A DNA stretch of 64,000 nt from Agapetus fuscipes (GCA_951799405.1 OX637337.1:3162001-3226000), one strand, 5' to 3'. Shown: positions 10,088-21,177, numbered from the stretch's first letter. The notes: generated from the letters alone by a model not told the origin. Translations and numbers: made by a program.

Positions 10088-10776
10088 GCATTATCCAAAG
10101 CGGTTCCACGACATATCGGTCCACAAACAGCTCGTTCATGGACAACACGAGAGTTTGTCCATACGACTTTTCGTCCACAGACAACTCGTCCTCAGGCACA
10201 TTGGTCACGGACAATTCGGTCACACGACATTTCGTTCTCATGACTTTTTGGTCGCATACAATATAATATGGTCCACTGGCAGCTCCGTCACAGAAAACAA
10301 CAATCAATTAAAATTACAGTAACTACACAGCAGTGGCGAAGGGTGCCATACAAGCCGGTTTCCATCGGTTTCCCGTTTAAAATGAGGCAGAAATGATAAT
10401 AAAGTAGACTGCATGGTTTCAATGGGGGAAAAATACGTATTGTTTCTTTGGTTTTAAATGTATTTTTTTACTTTGTGCCTATATTTTTTATTTTTAACTA
10501 CTTTGTTACATCATTTTAAAAGGGAAGCCGATGGAAACCGGCTTGTATGGCACCCTTCGCCACCGCTACACATATATTTTGTGGATCACGTTTTATGATG
10601 GAGGTGTCTTTGGATCTACATTGTATGTGGCCGAAAAGACGTGTGACCGAATTGTCCGTGACCAATGTGTCTATGGACGAGTTGCCTGATTGCCGAAATG
10701 CCGTCGGCCGAAAAGTCATGTGGACGAACTGTCGTGTGACTTATCCATGACCGATTTGTCGTGACACGATCCATAG
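10088..10776. mobile_element. Foldback element with tandem-unit arms, hAT MITE in its centre
   Basis: The left arm (about 10108-10260) and right arm (about 10590-10773) are inverted copies built of degenerate 15-16-bp units such as GGACAACTCGTCC / GGACGAGTTG. The central joint (AACAATCAATTAAAATTACAG) is broken by the MITE at 10331. Similar arms lie at 2190 and 42363. Confidence 0.7.
10331..10565. mobile_element. hAT MITE, 8-bp duplication
   Basis: 235 bp with inverted ends CAGTGGCGAAGGGTGCCATA / TATGGCACCCTTCGCCACCG; the pairing extends ~45 bp. It is flanked by CTACACAG and CTACACAT, 7/8 matching, the target-site length of hAT elements. No ORF inside. A second copy is at 21279. Confidence 0.9.
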
Positions 10777-11017
10777 CATGCGGGCATCGCGCGCAACCGA
10801 CGGGTTTCTGTTTGGAAAGCGAAATCGCTCCTTAAATTAAACGATGAGCCCACGCCGCGCCGAAATATGGTATGCCAAACTGTTATTGAGGTGCGATGCG
10901 GTCTAAATACACGTGTATGTATCACACATTAAAAACAATGTGGGATTCATAGAAAAACTTGTATTTATTACGAAACTTTCATTTGACATATTTCGTATTG
11001 TTTGTTCACATATCGAT
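10777..11017. other. Short GC-richer unique stretch
   Basis: GCGGGCATCGCGCGCAACC and CCCACGCCGCGCCG give a local GC rise. The minus frame at 10716-10925 has no recognisable motif. No gene called. Confidence 0.35.
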
Positions 11018-11165
11018 GCCTGAAAGGTAAAATTGTATAGGTGACATACCAAGCTAACATGGGTTTCTCAAATAAATGCACATTTTTCCTACTCTCTGCG
11101 AGAGAAAACACTAAACAAGTGTGGAGAGCACTTCCTTGTAATAATTAGTTCACGTACCTACTACA
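11018..11165. repeat. M3 MITE, partial
   Basis: GATGCCTGAAAGGTAAAATTG, GGGTTTCTCAAATAAATGCAC, GCGAGAGAAAACACTAAAC and TTAGTTCACG match the left part of the M3 copies. Confidence 0.65.
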
Positions 11166-11370
11166 TGATTAAAAAAATAGCTCGGCGCTTACATTTTTTC
11201 TGTGGTTTGATACCAAAATTTTAAAATCAACTAGAACATAGTTAAGTCTGTGGTGTAATTTCAATTGTTGTTTTTTTTCCTTCACGTGTGATGGTGGGCA
11301 TACTGTGAGGGTTTTTCTTTATTTATTTTAGAAGGATCTTCAATGAGGTGTTTGGTTTATTTTCAATATG

Positions 11371-11783
11371 CTCTTCACCGAATTGAAAAACTTATAGGTA
11401 CCTTTACCAAAGACCGGTCACCAAAGGTCAATCCAGCCTTAAAGCAATTGGCGCTTTCTATAACGATGACAATGCTCGCAGAGGGCTCTTGAGGTGTCTA
11501 AATCTGAAATCTAAATCTAAGCCGCAAAGATATATATCATTTAAGATTCATATTAAACGCATTCCCACAAGCAGACATGTATAAGTTCGCGCTAACACAT
11601 GCCGCATGTGGACCTACAATATGAAAAACCCAATCTCAAATGAACATAAGCCCTGCAACTCTTGCCGACCTTCCCTGAAACAGGAATTATATTGGCAAAG
11701 TAAACCATTTTTTACAGTATGTGTGTGTGATTCTCACTAAAACAGCGCTCACCAATTAAATCATTTTAATATTATTATTATTC
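11371..11783 (+). repeat. SINE-B (5-prime truncated) split by a LINE-1w module
   Basis: Starts at CTCTTCACCGAATTGAAAAA in the SINE-B body, runs to GCTCTTGAGGTGT (11497), and resumes at GATTCTCACTAAAACAGCGCTCACC, ending in an ATT tail. The tRNA head is missing. Confidence 0.8.
11498..11725 (-). repeat. LINE-1w 3-prime module inside SINE-B
   Basis: CTAAATCTAAGCCGCAAAG tail, GCCGCATGTGGACC, and CTTCCCTGAAACAGG to TTTTTTACAGTATG in reverse. It lacks the CAAGGAA boundary and ends near the CCATACTG block. Confidence 0.8.
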
Positions 11784-12076
11784 TTAGATATATGTATACC
11801 TGTATCTCGTTCCACATTTGCCTACATTAGGTACATCTTAATTTAGTGTACTCCTGTCCATTGTGCATGTCTCACGTCTCTCACTGAGCGGCTACTGTAC
11901 TAGGTAATTGATCTATCGATGTTCCGGCCCAACATCTCACTAATTGACTGTCTAATGGTGTTTATCCGGCTCCTCGAGTGAACGATAGCAATGGAAGAAG
12001 TCGAATGTGTTTTTAGCATGGAATATGTATGCATTAGTGAATCAATACAAGCTGTATTTTTTTTATTATGCAACTA

Positions 12077-12547
12077 CGCAACTAAGCTACACATATAGTG
12101 TATTTTCTTGCCTGCGTTATCCCCGAATGGGTCGCATGTGGCCATTCGGGACCTATTTATTTTTATGGGTAAGGGGGCCGGCCTCACACCAACCACTTTC
12201 AGTTGAAATGGGGGGGGGTTCTCATTTCTTGTGAAGGCTCAGTAAACCTTGAGATCGAACCCTTTCTCTCGGCATGGAATGCAAGCATTCTACAAATTGA
12301 GCTATCGACATTTTTACGAGCTTGGTCGTTGTCGCTACAAAGCGCCAATTCTCGAGCAAGACCCAGTTGCTGTAAGGCTGGATGGACCTTTGGTGACCGG
12401 CCATTGGTAAAGGTTTTATGAATTTTTCAACCCAGCGAAGAGAAAATTTGAAAATATAAATGGCATATTTTTTGTGCTACGCAGGGATTCGAACCCACAA
12501 CCTTCCCATTCAGAGTCCGAAGTGTTACCACTGAACTACGGACCGGT
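12077..12547 (-). repeat. Dimeric SINE (SINE-B 5-prime half fused to SINE-A)
   Basis: Read on the minus strand: SINE-B tRNA head and body to GACCAAGCTCGTAAAAA, then directly a SINE-A head (GTCGATAGCTCAATTTGTAG) and SINE-A body to TGTGTAGCTTAGTTGCG. The SINE-A part lacks the block between the B box and AAGGTTTACTGAG. The copy at 39235-39729 has the same junction and the same deletion, so the fusion was copied as a unit. Confidence 0.85.
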
Positions 12548-12839
12548 CTAGTAATTAATAATGTAAATGTAAAAACAAAGTTTTTCTTCACGAGTTGCAT
12601 TATTTTCTCGAGCGCTTTCGGTGTTCGGCTGATTTTTTTTTTAAATCAATAACGATGCTGAGCGCCCTTAATAGGTGATTTGTCACTGTACGGCGCTCAA
12701 CGAAAAAAATTCCAATAGAAAATAATATAAAATGACCCTTTTTCCTGTCACAATCCTTAGATTGGTTTATCACCCGTGATTTTTTTCCAAACCATTATTG
12801 CAATGTGAAATACTCAATAATTACGTTTAAGAAACAGGG
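12548..12839. other. No recognised feature
   Basis: AT-rich. A GAGCGCC..GGCGCTC pair at 12658-12703 recalls the 3-prime UTR of the CR1-like LINEs, but no coding homology is visible. Confidence 0.4.
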
Positions 12840-13112
12840 CTCACTCTGCGATCTGCCGACAGTGCTCTTACCTCTGTCAGTACACAATGCAGGAAAAGAA
12901 GCACAGTGTTCGGAAACCGCGCTTTCGCCGTTGCGGGACCGTCCACTTGGAACCAGTTGCCCCCAGAAGTGCGCGCCTAGGAAAAAATCAAGAGCTTCAA
13001 GAAATGAATGAAGACCCATTTCTTCACCGCCGCGTCAAGCCTGAAAGCGCACTTGCAGTGACAGTACTCACGAAACGGCGCTCTACAAATCATCATCATC
13101 ATCATCAAATGA
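12840..13112 (+). pseudogene. CR1-like LINE 3-prime end, reverse transcriptase C-terminus
   Basis: With one in-frame stop it encodes SVFGNRAFAVAGPSTWNQLPP followed by a basic KSFKK-type helix, the usual end of CR1/L2-type polymerases. The 3-prime UTR carries AAACGGCGCT and ends in (ATC)n at 13090-13108. The same family occurs at 18449-18790 and 35755-35875. Confidence 0.75.
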
Positions 13113-13336
13113 CAAAACTAAGGCTAATTTTCTTTTCTAATATTTTTTTTGCTATAAAGACGGATTATTTTGTGCTATAGTTGTCACACATTATTAGTTT
13201 TGAATGTCAATTTAAACCATATAAACTGTCGCTTATTAGATGCAGTATCACAGTTTTGACATACACATAAATGACACAACATTGTAGTTAGTAGACACGA
13301 GAAAAGGGGTGCCCAACAGTTTGAGACAATGGTTCG

Positions 13337-13591
13337 GATCTAATCTAATCTAAGTTGCAAAGATATGTTGCATTGGAAATTCACATTACATGCATTTTCA
13401 CAACCAGACACGTACAGGTTCGCGCTTGCACATGCCGCATGTGAACATACAACATAAAAACCAAATCGCAAATGGGCATACACCCTGCAACTCTTGCCGT
13501 TCTTCCTTGAGACAGGGGTGACATTGGCAAAGTGAACCATTTTTACAGCATGGGTGGTCGGCCGCATACCAACCTATAAGTCAAGGATCAG
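13337..13591 (-). repeat. LINE-1w 3-prime module
   Basis: (GATCTAATCTAA) tail, TTCACAACCAGACACGTAC, CCGCATGTGAAC, and CATACCAACCTATAAGTCAAGGA at the fixed boundary. It shares subfamily changes (ACAACATAAAAACCAAATC) with the copy at 35480. Confidence 0.85.
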
Positions 13592-13661
13592 ATTTTTTTC
13601 CGAAATTGGCAGCCCAGAAACGTACCTTAAGTAAGGTGACCGAAACTTCCATTTCCACACT

Positions 13662-13842
13662 CCCCAGAAGCGCAATTCTGCTAAATTTCTTACGACTTTA
13701 AGGCAACGAGATAGAGATTCGTGTCCAAAAACAAGGTGTACTGTGATTCCTTATATATGGAGTTCTTTCGTAAGCGCTATCAAGGTCCGACTTGGATCGA
13801 TACTCAAAGTGTAAGGATTTTAGCAGAATAGCGCTTCAGGGG
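13662..13842. mobile_element. MITE with TIR CCCC(T/A)GAAGCGC(T)ATTCTGC
   Basis: Left CCCCAGAAGCGCAATTCTGC and right GCAGAATAGCGCTTCAGGGG are inverted; about 180 bp, non-coding. A second copy is at 62834. GGTGTACTGTGATT and ATGGAGTTCTTTCG are shared inside. Family not identified. Confidence 0.75.
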
Positions 13843-13959
13843 AGCTCATATTTAGAATTTCCGTTCCGACTCTGAAAAATAATTGAAATATTTCAATAAT
13901 ATGTGTTTAAACCTTCTGTGTTTAAAGTTTATTTTTTTTAAATCGTGTCAGTGATGAAA

Positions 13960-14150
13960 TCAAAAAGACTTCAGTGGACTGGGCATTATTGAGTGCAGAA
14001 GACACCAGTATAATCAGAAATGTTTGGATGGTGTCCTCTTCGGTGTTTGACCACGCGGACGTCCCAGGATACGGTGGGCAGACAATGTCGAGGCTGACGC
14101 GGAAGTCCTGGGAGTCTTCAAAGCTTGTGAGCTGGATTAAAGCTTGAAAC
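13960..14150 (+). pseudogene. RTE-type LINE C-terminal fragment, frameshifted
   Basis: Pieces in different frames read KRLQWTGH and ADNVE / VLGVF, matching the intact fragment at 17724-18083 (RRLQWAGHVARAEDSR, RWADNVEAEADAEVLGV). Frameshifts and stops show decay. Confidence 0.7.
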
Positions 14151-15529
14151 GATAGTTGAATTGCACTGTTTACTGTTTTAAATACCAAACGGGGACTCCA
14201 AAGTCATTATTTTCAAAGGAAAATTTCGGCAATTTATCAACTGAGTTTGAAATTGCGTGCCTATGGAAAGTGTCCTGGGTCCGGTTCGTATGACTCTTCT
14301 GAAAGATATCCGCGGACCGTATGTTGGAGAATCCTGGTCTATAATATAATTAGTAAACACCGGAAAATGCCGAGAGTGGAATTTTCCTTTCTACGTTGAC
14401 GCGCAGTACTTAAATTTAAATGACAAAACCTCTTATTACTTCATACAAGCTCATTAATATGCGAGGCTTAACATAAATTTTACCACGTTTATTTTCATTT
14501 CAAAATCGAATAGAGGATTTTTTGTAGAGCATCTTTTGGATACGCTTGTGAAACATGAGGTATTGAAGAGTGTGAATACCTACCTGAAAACACGCTTGGA
14601 AGCTATAAAAATGTTGAAAAACAATATGGTTTCAAAGGAATTCTAACAATTATAAGTGTGACTGGAGTAATTGAAATACTCGAAGTATGGATTTTTTCAC
14701 TCAAACTAAACATGTTCGCACTTGATTTTACATATTACCTCATAACTACACCTTCGTAAGCGATGTGACCGTAAAGAACGAGATGACATCGAAGAACATC
14801 TTCTGCAATGTACCTACACATTTTTGTACCAACACCTGAAGATGGGAGATCCTACTACTTCCAAAACTAGTTGTGTATAAAATAAACTCAAAAAGTTAAT
14901 TAATTATTCGCATAGAGTAATAATTACTATAGAGGGCGCGTGTGCGACGTTTTCCATAGCGCCTGGTGTAAGCAGATGTTCTATAGCTACTTCATTATAG
15001 ATATATGCAGCTGTAGTGATGTGCGCGCAACAAAATATGTTATTGATACTTTAAAATCCAAGATTTTAATCTAGTATCGAAAAATAAACTAAAGTTGTAA
15101 TAAAAGCCTTACATTTAGGTTTAAACAGATCATATGTATGGGGATTAAGGTTTTACTGAAATTCGAAGTGGTAGAAAAACTGTGTTTCGTGGATTGACTA
15201 CTACACGACCATTTTTGTTTTTCCTTATATTTGAGTTAAATTGGTTCTAATGCATGTAACAAAAGTCTCCTGCGTACCATATTTACATGTTTATTATTTG
15301 TCAAAGATTTTAACACATTTCAATACAATATCAAAACAATACAATAAATAATATAACCAAACACAAATCTGTAAAAGACATTTAAACAAAACATACGCGG
15401 CTTTGAATATTTGGTGCCTAGTCAGTTTTTTTGATGGCATCGACCCACTTCCGTAAATAATGCGTATTTTGTGGAAACCTATAAAAATACAAATAAGTAT
15501 GAAATATTCAGTATTTTTTATTATTATTG
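14151..15529. other. Unique, no gene recognised
   Basis: Longest repeat-poor stretch of the first 16 kb. Frames at 14178-14360 (-) and 15294-15557 (-, hydrophobic) lack recognisable domains. No RNA gene seen. Confidence 0.5.
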
Positions 15530-15768
15530 ACTTATAGGTTGGAATGAGGCTGACCACCCATACTGTAAAAAATGGTTCACTTTGGCAATGTCACCCCTGT
15601 TTCAGGGAAGGTCAGCAAAAGTTGTGGTGCTTATGTTCATTTGAGGTTTGGATTTTATTTGCAAGTACACATTCAGAATTTGTAAGCGCGAACTACACGT
15701 GTTGGTTTGTGGGCATACATCTGAAAGCTTTAAATGAATATATCCTTGCAACTTAGATTATAGATTGA
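15530..15768 (+). repeat. LINE-1w 3-prime module
   Basis: TTGACTTATAGGTTGGAATG to TTGCAACTTAGATTATAGATTG. Same subfamily as 23389 (GTTGTGGTGCTTATG, GAACTACACGTGTTGG). Confidence 0.85.
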
Positions 15769-17065
15769 ATGCGATTTGATAGTCAACGAACGAACGTCAT
15801 AGAGCCCAAGTAGTAAAAAAAAATCCACTTTTTGAAAATACTGAGGGGGCGGAATTCCATATAATTGTAAAATTTAGCAAAATTTTTGATTCTCATTGAA
15901 TTTTAGTAATATGAACGAAATGTGAAGCGCATATCGATATCACAAATATCAATATGCGCTTCACACAGCGCATCACTAGCAGAGCGGTGCTTAGCGGACG
16001 GGTAAAGGCGACGCGGTAACTCTCTCTCTTCACCCCCGCAACACAAAGTTTTAGATCGTTCGACTTGGCCAAATTTTGTACTCACCGGTGGAATGTTATG
16101 TAGCTATTCTGCTTTGTTTGCTTCCTTGTGTCATTTTTACAAGTTTTAACACAACCATTCATCATTTTTACTAAGATAATTGAAATACAAGTCAACTGTC
16201 AAAAAATGGGAGCGCCCCCCCCGCGCGCCTGTCAGTTTGCGATCACGTGATCGGGTTTGGACCAATGAGACGATGTTCGCACTTCGAAGCAAAAAGTGCT
16301 TACTGTTCGCACTTGGAAAGGCTCTCTCTATGTATATTATTACTCTATGATTATTCGTAACTCATCCTTCTTATTTCCCTATGGTTTTTTTCTTGTCAAT
16401 TTTGTAACAGTGTCCTCTTGAAAATGACGTGAGCAAGTCGAAAGTACTTGAGGTGAAATAAATGCTCAACTTGTGCCAGCCACTAAAACACTCTAAAAAG
16501 TCTATTCAATTAATGAATTTTATTTTGTATTGTTTGTGTATTAACACTGGGAAAATTCATATTGTTTAATTTATATTTTTTGATGAATACAAGCAAAACA
16601 CTGTTTATTTTCACACTAAAATTTATTTATCAAAGGGTTTGTGTATTGACATTGTGAAGATTCGGTTAGAGAAAATGAACCAACTCGTGAAGATTTTATT
16701 TTTATTTTTGCATTATTAATTTGTCTGAAATCTCTTGAATCCGCAGCATCAGTCAGGTCGGTGTTATTTTGCTGTTTGATGGATCAAATCCACCCATACA
16801 TTCATGAAATCTATTCACAGGAATGCGCCATTGAGGAGTGAATTGAAATTTTCATCTGACCTGCCTCTTCCATTGCCCATTGTGAGTATGGAATGAAGTC
16901 ATCCAGGCCTGTGCGGTATGATCATCAGGCCGCGGAATGCCATTGTCCACCTTCACGCTTGGGCTCTACTGGGTCACATGAATGCACACACTGACTGGCC
17001 GGTCTATTATCCCGTGTTTCCTTGTTTTCACCACTCCCATCGCTAAAATCATCACATTCCAAATG
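15769..17065. other. Unique region with GC-rich patches
   Basis: Holds a near-perfect hairpin (GTGAAGCGCATATCGATATC / GATATTGATATGCGCTTCAC-like, 15921-15965). GC-rich patches lie at 15960-16050 and 16206-16250, the latter with GATCACGTGATC. No coding domain is recognised. It could be a promoter or CpG-type region, but nothing proves that. Confidence 0.4.
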
Positions 17066-17701
17066 TACACCTACTTTGGTGGACCAATCGCTAATGGTTT
17101 TTTTGTATGCGCCTTTATAAATTTAATGTCACTCACTTAAAATGTGATTCCTACGTGGAGGTATATTCAATGTAGAGGCTATAAATGTGATTAAGTACCA
17201 ATCAATATGATGCAACGTCTTTGACACCATACATTGTTAAAAGTGCTGTCTCGCTCACGACATGAAATGCTTTTGTTATTTTCTATGTAAGCAACGTGTC
17301 TCTACTCCGTCTTCAATCTATGTACATATCACCATGGAAACCCATGAAATCACTATGGTAACGGTATTTGTTACTAGTGTTGTTGAAAGTATGAAAATAT
17401 CTGATAAATTCCGTATTCAAAAATGTTTTCACCTCATTGTGTACGGGATGATTTTCACAAGTATGTATTACCGCGAGAATAGAAGTTACATACTTGAAGA
17501 AGCAAGTACCTATTTTTTGAAAATCACTATGTATCTATATATCGATGGATTCCTACGTGAAATTGTAAATCAGTTTGCAGAAAAAATCGTAAGTATATGC
17601 GTAAGAATTTGTAAACCTAATTAAGAACTGCTCTATAGCGTTTTGTTGTTTACAACAATCTCATCATTCAAGTCATGCACCTACTTTGGTGGACTAATCA
17701 A
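17066..17701. other. Unique segment between two short direct repeats
   Basis: ACACCTACTTTGGTGGACCA (17070) and GCACCTACTTTGGTGGACTA (17678) bracket ~600 bp. A 120-codon + frame (17262-17624) lies between them. It contains many Ile, Tyr and Met codons as expected of AT-rich random DNA, and I recognise no domain. Confidence 0.4.
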
Positions 17702-18095
17702 TACTTACTTTACTTTCTTCGGCTCATAAGCCTTGAAGGCTCAGGGCCTCCCGCACCACAATCCTCCAGGACTCTCTGTCTTGTGCAGCTTCCTTCCGTA
17801 GTCCCCTCACTCCCAGAACTTCGGCGTCGGCTTCGGCTTCAACGTTGTCTGCCCACCGCATCCTGGGACGTCCGAGTGGTCTAACACCTGAGGGGGCACC
17901 ATCCAAGACTGTTCTGATGCTCCTGGAGTCCTCTGCACGTGCTACATGTCCGGCCCACTGGAGTCTTCTTGATTTCATTACCGACACTATGTTTGGATCT
18001 TGAAACACGGACATCAGCTCCGCGTTGGTCCGGATACGCCACCTGTCATCTTCAAACACAGGTCCGAGAATGCGACGAAGCATTTTGTTCTCAAA
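17702..18095 (-). pseudogene. RTE-type LINE, reverse transcriptase C-terminus
   Basis: A 119-codon open frame (17724-18083, minus). It starts near LRRILGPVFEDDRWRIRTN, followed by ELMSVFQDPNIVSVMKSRRL, QWAGHVARAED, GRPRMRWADNVEAEADAEVL and a final AAQDRESWRIVV. This order is that of the region after the palm in RTE and related LINE polymerases. The palm and endonuclease are absent. GC content is higher than in the flanks. A decayed relative lies at 13960. Confidence 0.85.
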
Positions 18096-18151
18096 TCAAA
18101 TTACTACTAATCAATAATCTAATCAATAATCGAACAATAATAGAACATGAC

Positions 18152-18216
18152 GCAGGCGGGGTTCGAACCTGCGTTAGCGTCAATAATGAGCGCCCTCCCA
18201 GCGACCCACTTGTAGG
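18152..18216 (-). repeat. tRNA-like sequence (SINE head or tRNA relic)
   Basis: On the minus strand GTCGCTGGGAGGGCGCTC resembles an A box and CAGGTTCGAACCCCGCCTG is a perfect T-arm with B box. The acceptor stem does not close well, so a functional tRNA is unlikely. No other copy was recognised here. Confidence 0.5.
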
Positions 18217-18448
18217 TACCTTACAAATTTAAAATACAGTGTGCTCAAATCCTTTTCGCACACGTCCTGTTCGCAAGTGTCAAAAATACCCACAGCACAT
18301 ATACCCTCATACAAAGCTATATATTTCATTAAGTAGCGGAAGGCTGCTTTTAATTTTTTGCTGCACATATAGTGCAATTCTTCCCGCCTGGTTGCTGAAA
18401 ACGTCATGTGACGTCTTGTGGAACCTTCACTTAAAGCAGGGTTTCAAT

Positions 18449-18790
18449 GATGATGATGATTATGATGATTTCCTTATCAGCGCCGTTTCGTAACTCAATG
18501 TCACTCCAAGGGCGCTTAGTAATTTACTGGGCGAAGAAAAATGTCTTCATCCTCCTCTTTAGGTCCTCAATCGTCTTAGACCTCCGGATTTCTGGTGGTA
18601 GATGATTCCAGGTCGCAGGGCCGGCCACCGCAAAAGCACGGTCTCCGAAAACAGTGGCAATTTTTCTTCTAGGTTCATTTAGCAGGGTTTCCGCTCCGTT
18701 CTCTGCTGATCTTAGTGTTTGCTCCCTTGAGCTCAGGACTTTTGAGACAATCAGCTCTTGGATGTAGAAAGGAGCTGCATCATGGCATCA
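18449..18790 (-). pseudogene. CR1-like LINE 3-prime end
   Basis: In reverse: ATVFGDRAFAVAGPATWNHL, PPEIRRSKTIEDLKRRMKTF, stop, then a UTR with GCGCCCTTGGAGTGACATTG and AAACGGCGCTGATAAGGAAA and an (ATC)n-like tail at 18449-18470. It is the best preserved copy of the family also seen at 12840 and 35755. Confidence 0.8.
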
Positions 18791-19402
18791 ATGCTTCCGA
18801 GAGACTGATTCTTATTTATTCTCTAAATTATTATTTTAACTTGTAAACACAGATTCTCTTTGTTATAGGTACGTTCTTTGTCGATTCTTTCCAAATCCGT
18901 CTCGTTACTTTTTTTGTGGGTACTCTTTTCCTCACATTCTCTCCCGACTGACATTCTTTCTGCACCAAATACTCGGAAACAAAGCTATTTTTTAGTCACC
19001 TCTTTTTCACCACCTATTTCCGTCACCGCCATCAAAAAAATGCGTTGTATAAATTCAAAGGCGGCAATATATGATTATTTTCCAAAATGAGATACATACA
19101 TATAAAATTACAGACTGAAATTATCTATGTTTCTCAATGTATCTTTATCATTTTCGAGAAAAATCCTAGATTGACGCATTTGTCAAATAGACTCAAATGG
19201 TGATTAATCTCATGTTAATGTATGACCAAATATAGCCACGCAAAAGGAACACATACATAAGTGCTTGGAAGGATTCACATACGTATGAATGAATTTCCGT
19301 AGTTCGTTCCCCATACAACTCTGCGTTGGAACTCGATCTTTGAGTTTCAACTAAAATGTATGGAAAACTGAGGGCTATTTCACACAGAACGCATTCTACC
19401 AC
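18791..19402. other. No recognised feature
   Basis: Unique sequence. Frames at 18878-19090 (+) and 19193-19402 (-) lack motifs. Confidence 0.45.
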
Positions 19403-19555
19403 CAGTGACGGCTCGTCGATTTTTCATCGAGCAGTGCATTTTTATACTAGCCGTCATTGATTACCCCCCTAACCCTAATAATTTGTTAGTATTGGATCGT
19501 GGCATTATTACTGAAGGTGCAATGCACCGATGCACCTTACATGGAGCCGTCACTG
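19403..19555. mobile_element. hAT-type MITE, 153 bp
   Basis: Ends CAGTGACGGCTC and GAGCCGTCACTG are inverted, and flanks TCTACCAC / TCTGCCAC match 7/8. The internal GTGCAATGCACCGATGCACC is partly palindromic. The only copy seen in the window. Confidence 0.8.
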
Positions 19556-19692
19556 TCTGCCACGTTTGTCTATGGATTACCGGATAATCCATTGAGGTAT
19601 ATTTGAGGAGACGAAAATAGCTTACGGTATTGTAATATACTATGACTTATGACACTCACCTGTCAACCGGACTCGTCCAATCACAAAATGAT

Positions 19693-20035
19693 GAGATCTA
19701 AATCTAAATCTATGCTGCAAAGATATGTATCATTTGAGATTCATATTAAATGCATTCCCACAAGCAGACACGCATAATTTCGCGCTCACACATGCGCATG
19801 TGGACCTACAATATATAAAAAAAAAAAAATCTCGAATGAACATAAGCCCTGCAACTCTTCCCGACCTTCCCTGAAACAGGGGTGACATTGGCAAAGTGAA
19901 CCATTTTTTACAGTATGGGTAGTCAGCTTCATACCAACCTATAAGTCAGGGAATACAAGCAATTAATTACATTTGAGTATATAAAACAAATAAACACTAA
20001 ACAATTAAACAGTAAAAATTAAAACCTATGCAGAA
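19693..20035 (-). mobile_element. LINE-1w 3-prime end including part of the UTR
   Basis: Module (GATCTAAATCTAAATC tail to CCTATAAGTCAGGGAATA), then AAACAAATAAACACTAAACA and AATTAAACAGTAAAAATTAA. These blocks also lie upstream of the module in the 59816 copy. It therefore extends beyond the SINE-like unit into LINE UTR. Confidence 0.8.
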
Positions 20036-20267
20036 AAAAATATAACAGCTCTACCTTTTGCCTGTTGACAGTGTGGTGACACTCGAAGTATCGTTGATCT
20101 CTTTCTAATTAACGAAGTTTTTCTACATCTGACGTCTCCAACGCCAACGGAAAAAGATCCCTAGGAAGACTTCCGAAGAGATGGTTTTATAGCTGGCAGT
20201 CTGTATCGGCACAAACAGATGTTTTGGATTTATAAATGGAAGAAGAAGAAGACTTCCGAACATTTAT

Positions 20268-20872
20268 AGTAAAACGCTATGGTTGCATATGAGTCGTATA
20301 AATGCAAACGCCGTCAACTCCTTACGCGATGATTTTGAGAAAAATAAACTTGTGTTTTGAACGCAATATTATTTGTGTATTGGAGATGACGGCGTTTGCA
20401 CGAAATCATACTTTTTTAATTAAAATTACGAAGGATTAAGTGAGGTTTTCATCACATTGCACACAGCAAATGGTTTGTTACACTACGCAGAAGCGAATTC
20501 AATAATTATTTCAAAAATCATAAAATTTGGAGATGACGGCGTTTGGTGCTGTCCATATATTACGTCATTCGCATTAAGGGGGGGGGAGTCTGGTCTGCGG
20601 ATGATGGCAAATGATGTACGAGTACCAAAAGTAACGTCGTTCTTGTAAATACCAATTTCTACAAAGTAACAAAATATTATGTAAGTAATATAACATTATT
20701 AATTATTAAGCTCATCCATTATTACAGCAAGAGGGGGGGGGGGGTCATTAGATAATGACTAAAGGATGATTGTAAGGGGGGGGGGGGGGTCGAAAATCGG
20801 CCAAAATCGATGACGTAATTTATGGACGGCCCATTTGCAGTTATACGACTCATATAATGGTAGAGTTTTATA
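20268..20872. repeat. Palindromic MITE with a second MITE nested in its right arm
   Basis: Left TATGAGTCGTATAAATGCAA and ACGCCGTCAACTCC (20287-20322) pair with GGAGATGACGGCGTTTG (20529-20545) plus TTGCAGTTATACGACTCATA (20835-20854). The right arm is broken exactly where the poly-G element sits. An extra GGAGATGACGGCGTTTG lies at 20383. Confidence 0.75.
20546..20833. mobile_element. Poly-G MITE with CTGTCCATATATTACGTCAT ends
   Basis: TGCTGTCCATATATTACGTC and GACGTAATTTATGGACGGCC are inverted ends, and TTTG is repeated at both junctions. Three G runs of 9-15 bases (20579, 20732, 20776) give strong G-quadruplex potential. Superfamily not assigned. Confidence 0.7.
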
Positions 20873-21177
20873 CTTTGGGTGGGTACTGAATGACGATATG
20901 TCTAGGAAGCCACATCCGATTGTAATGGGCTAATGGCGAACGGTTGACAAAGCATCAAGCAATACAACAAATATACATTTGCGTGTGCCTAGCTTATTAT
21001 TGGATCAAATATATTGTGATGAATTGTGTCATATGCCATGAATGTTTGGTGTGTGTGGTGAATATTTTGAGACGGCCGTGTTGCGTTTCGTTTCTTGCGT
21101 AGAATTTTAACCCTGATTTATTGCATGTTTTTTATGCTTAAAAATAGAAGGAATGCTGGTCATATCGCCGCATTCAT

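Noticed and set aside
17262..17624. 120-codon plus-strand ORF as a possible gene
   Set aside because: No recognisable domain; composition is that of AT-rich non-coding DNA, and there is no splice or homology support.
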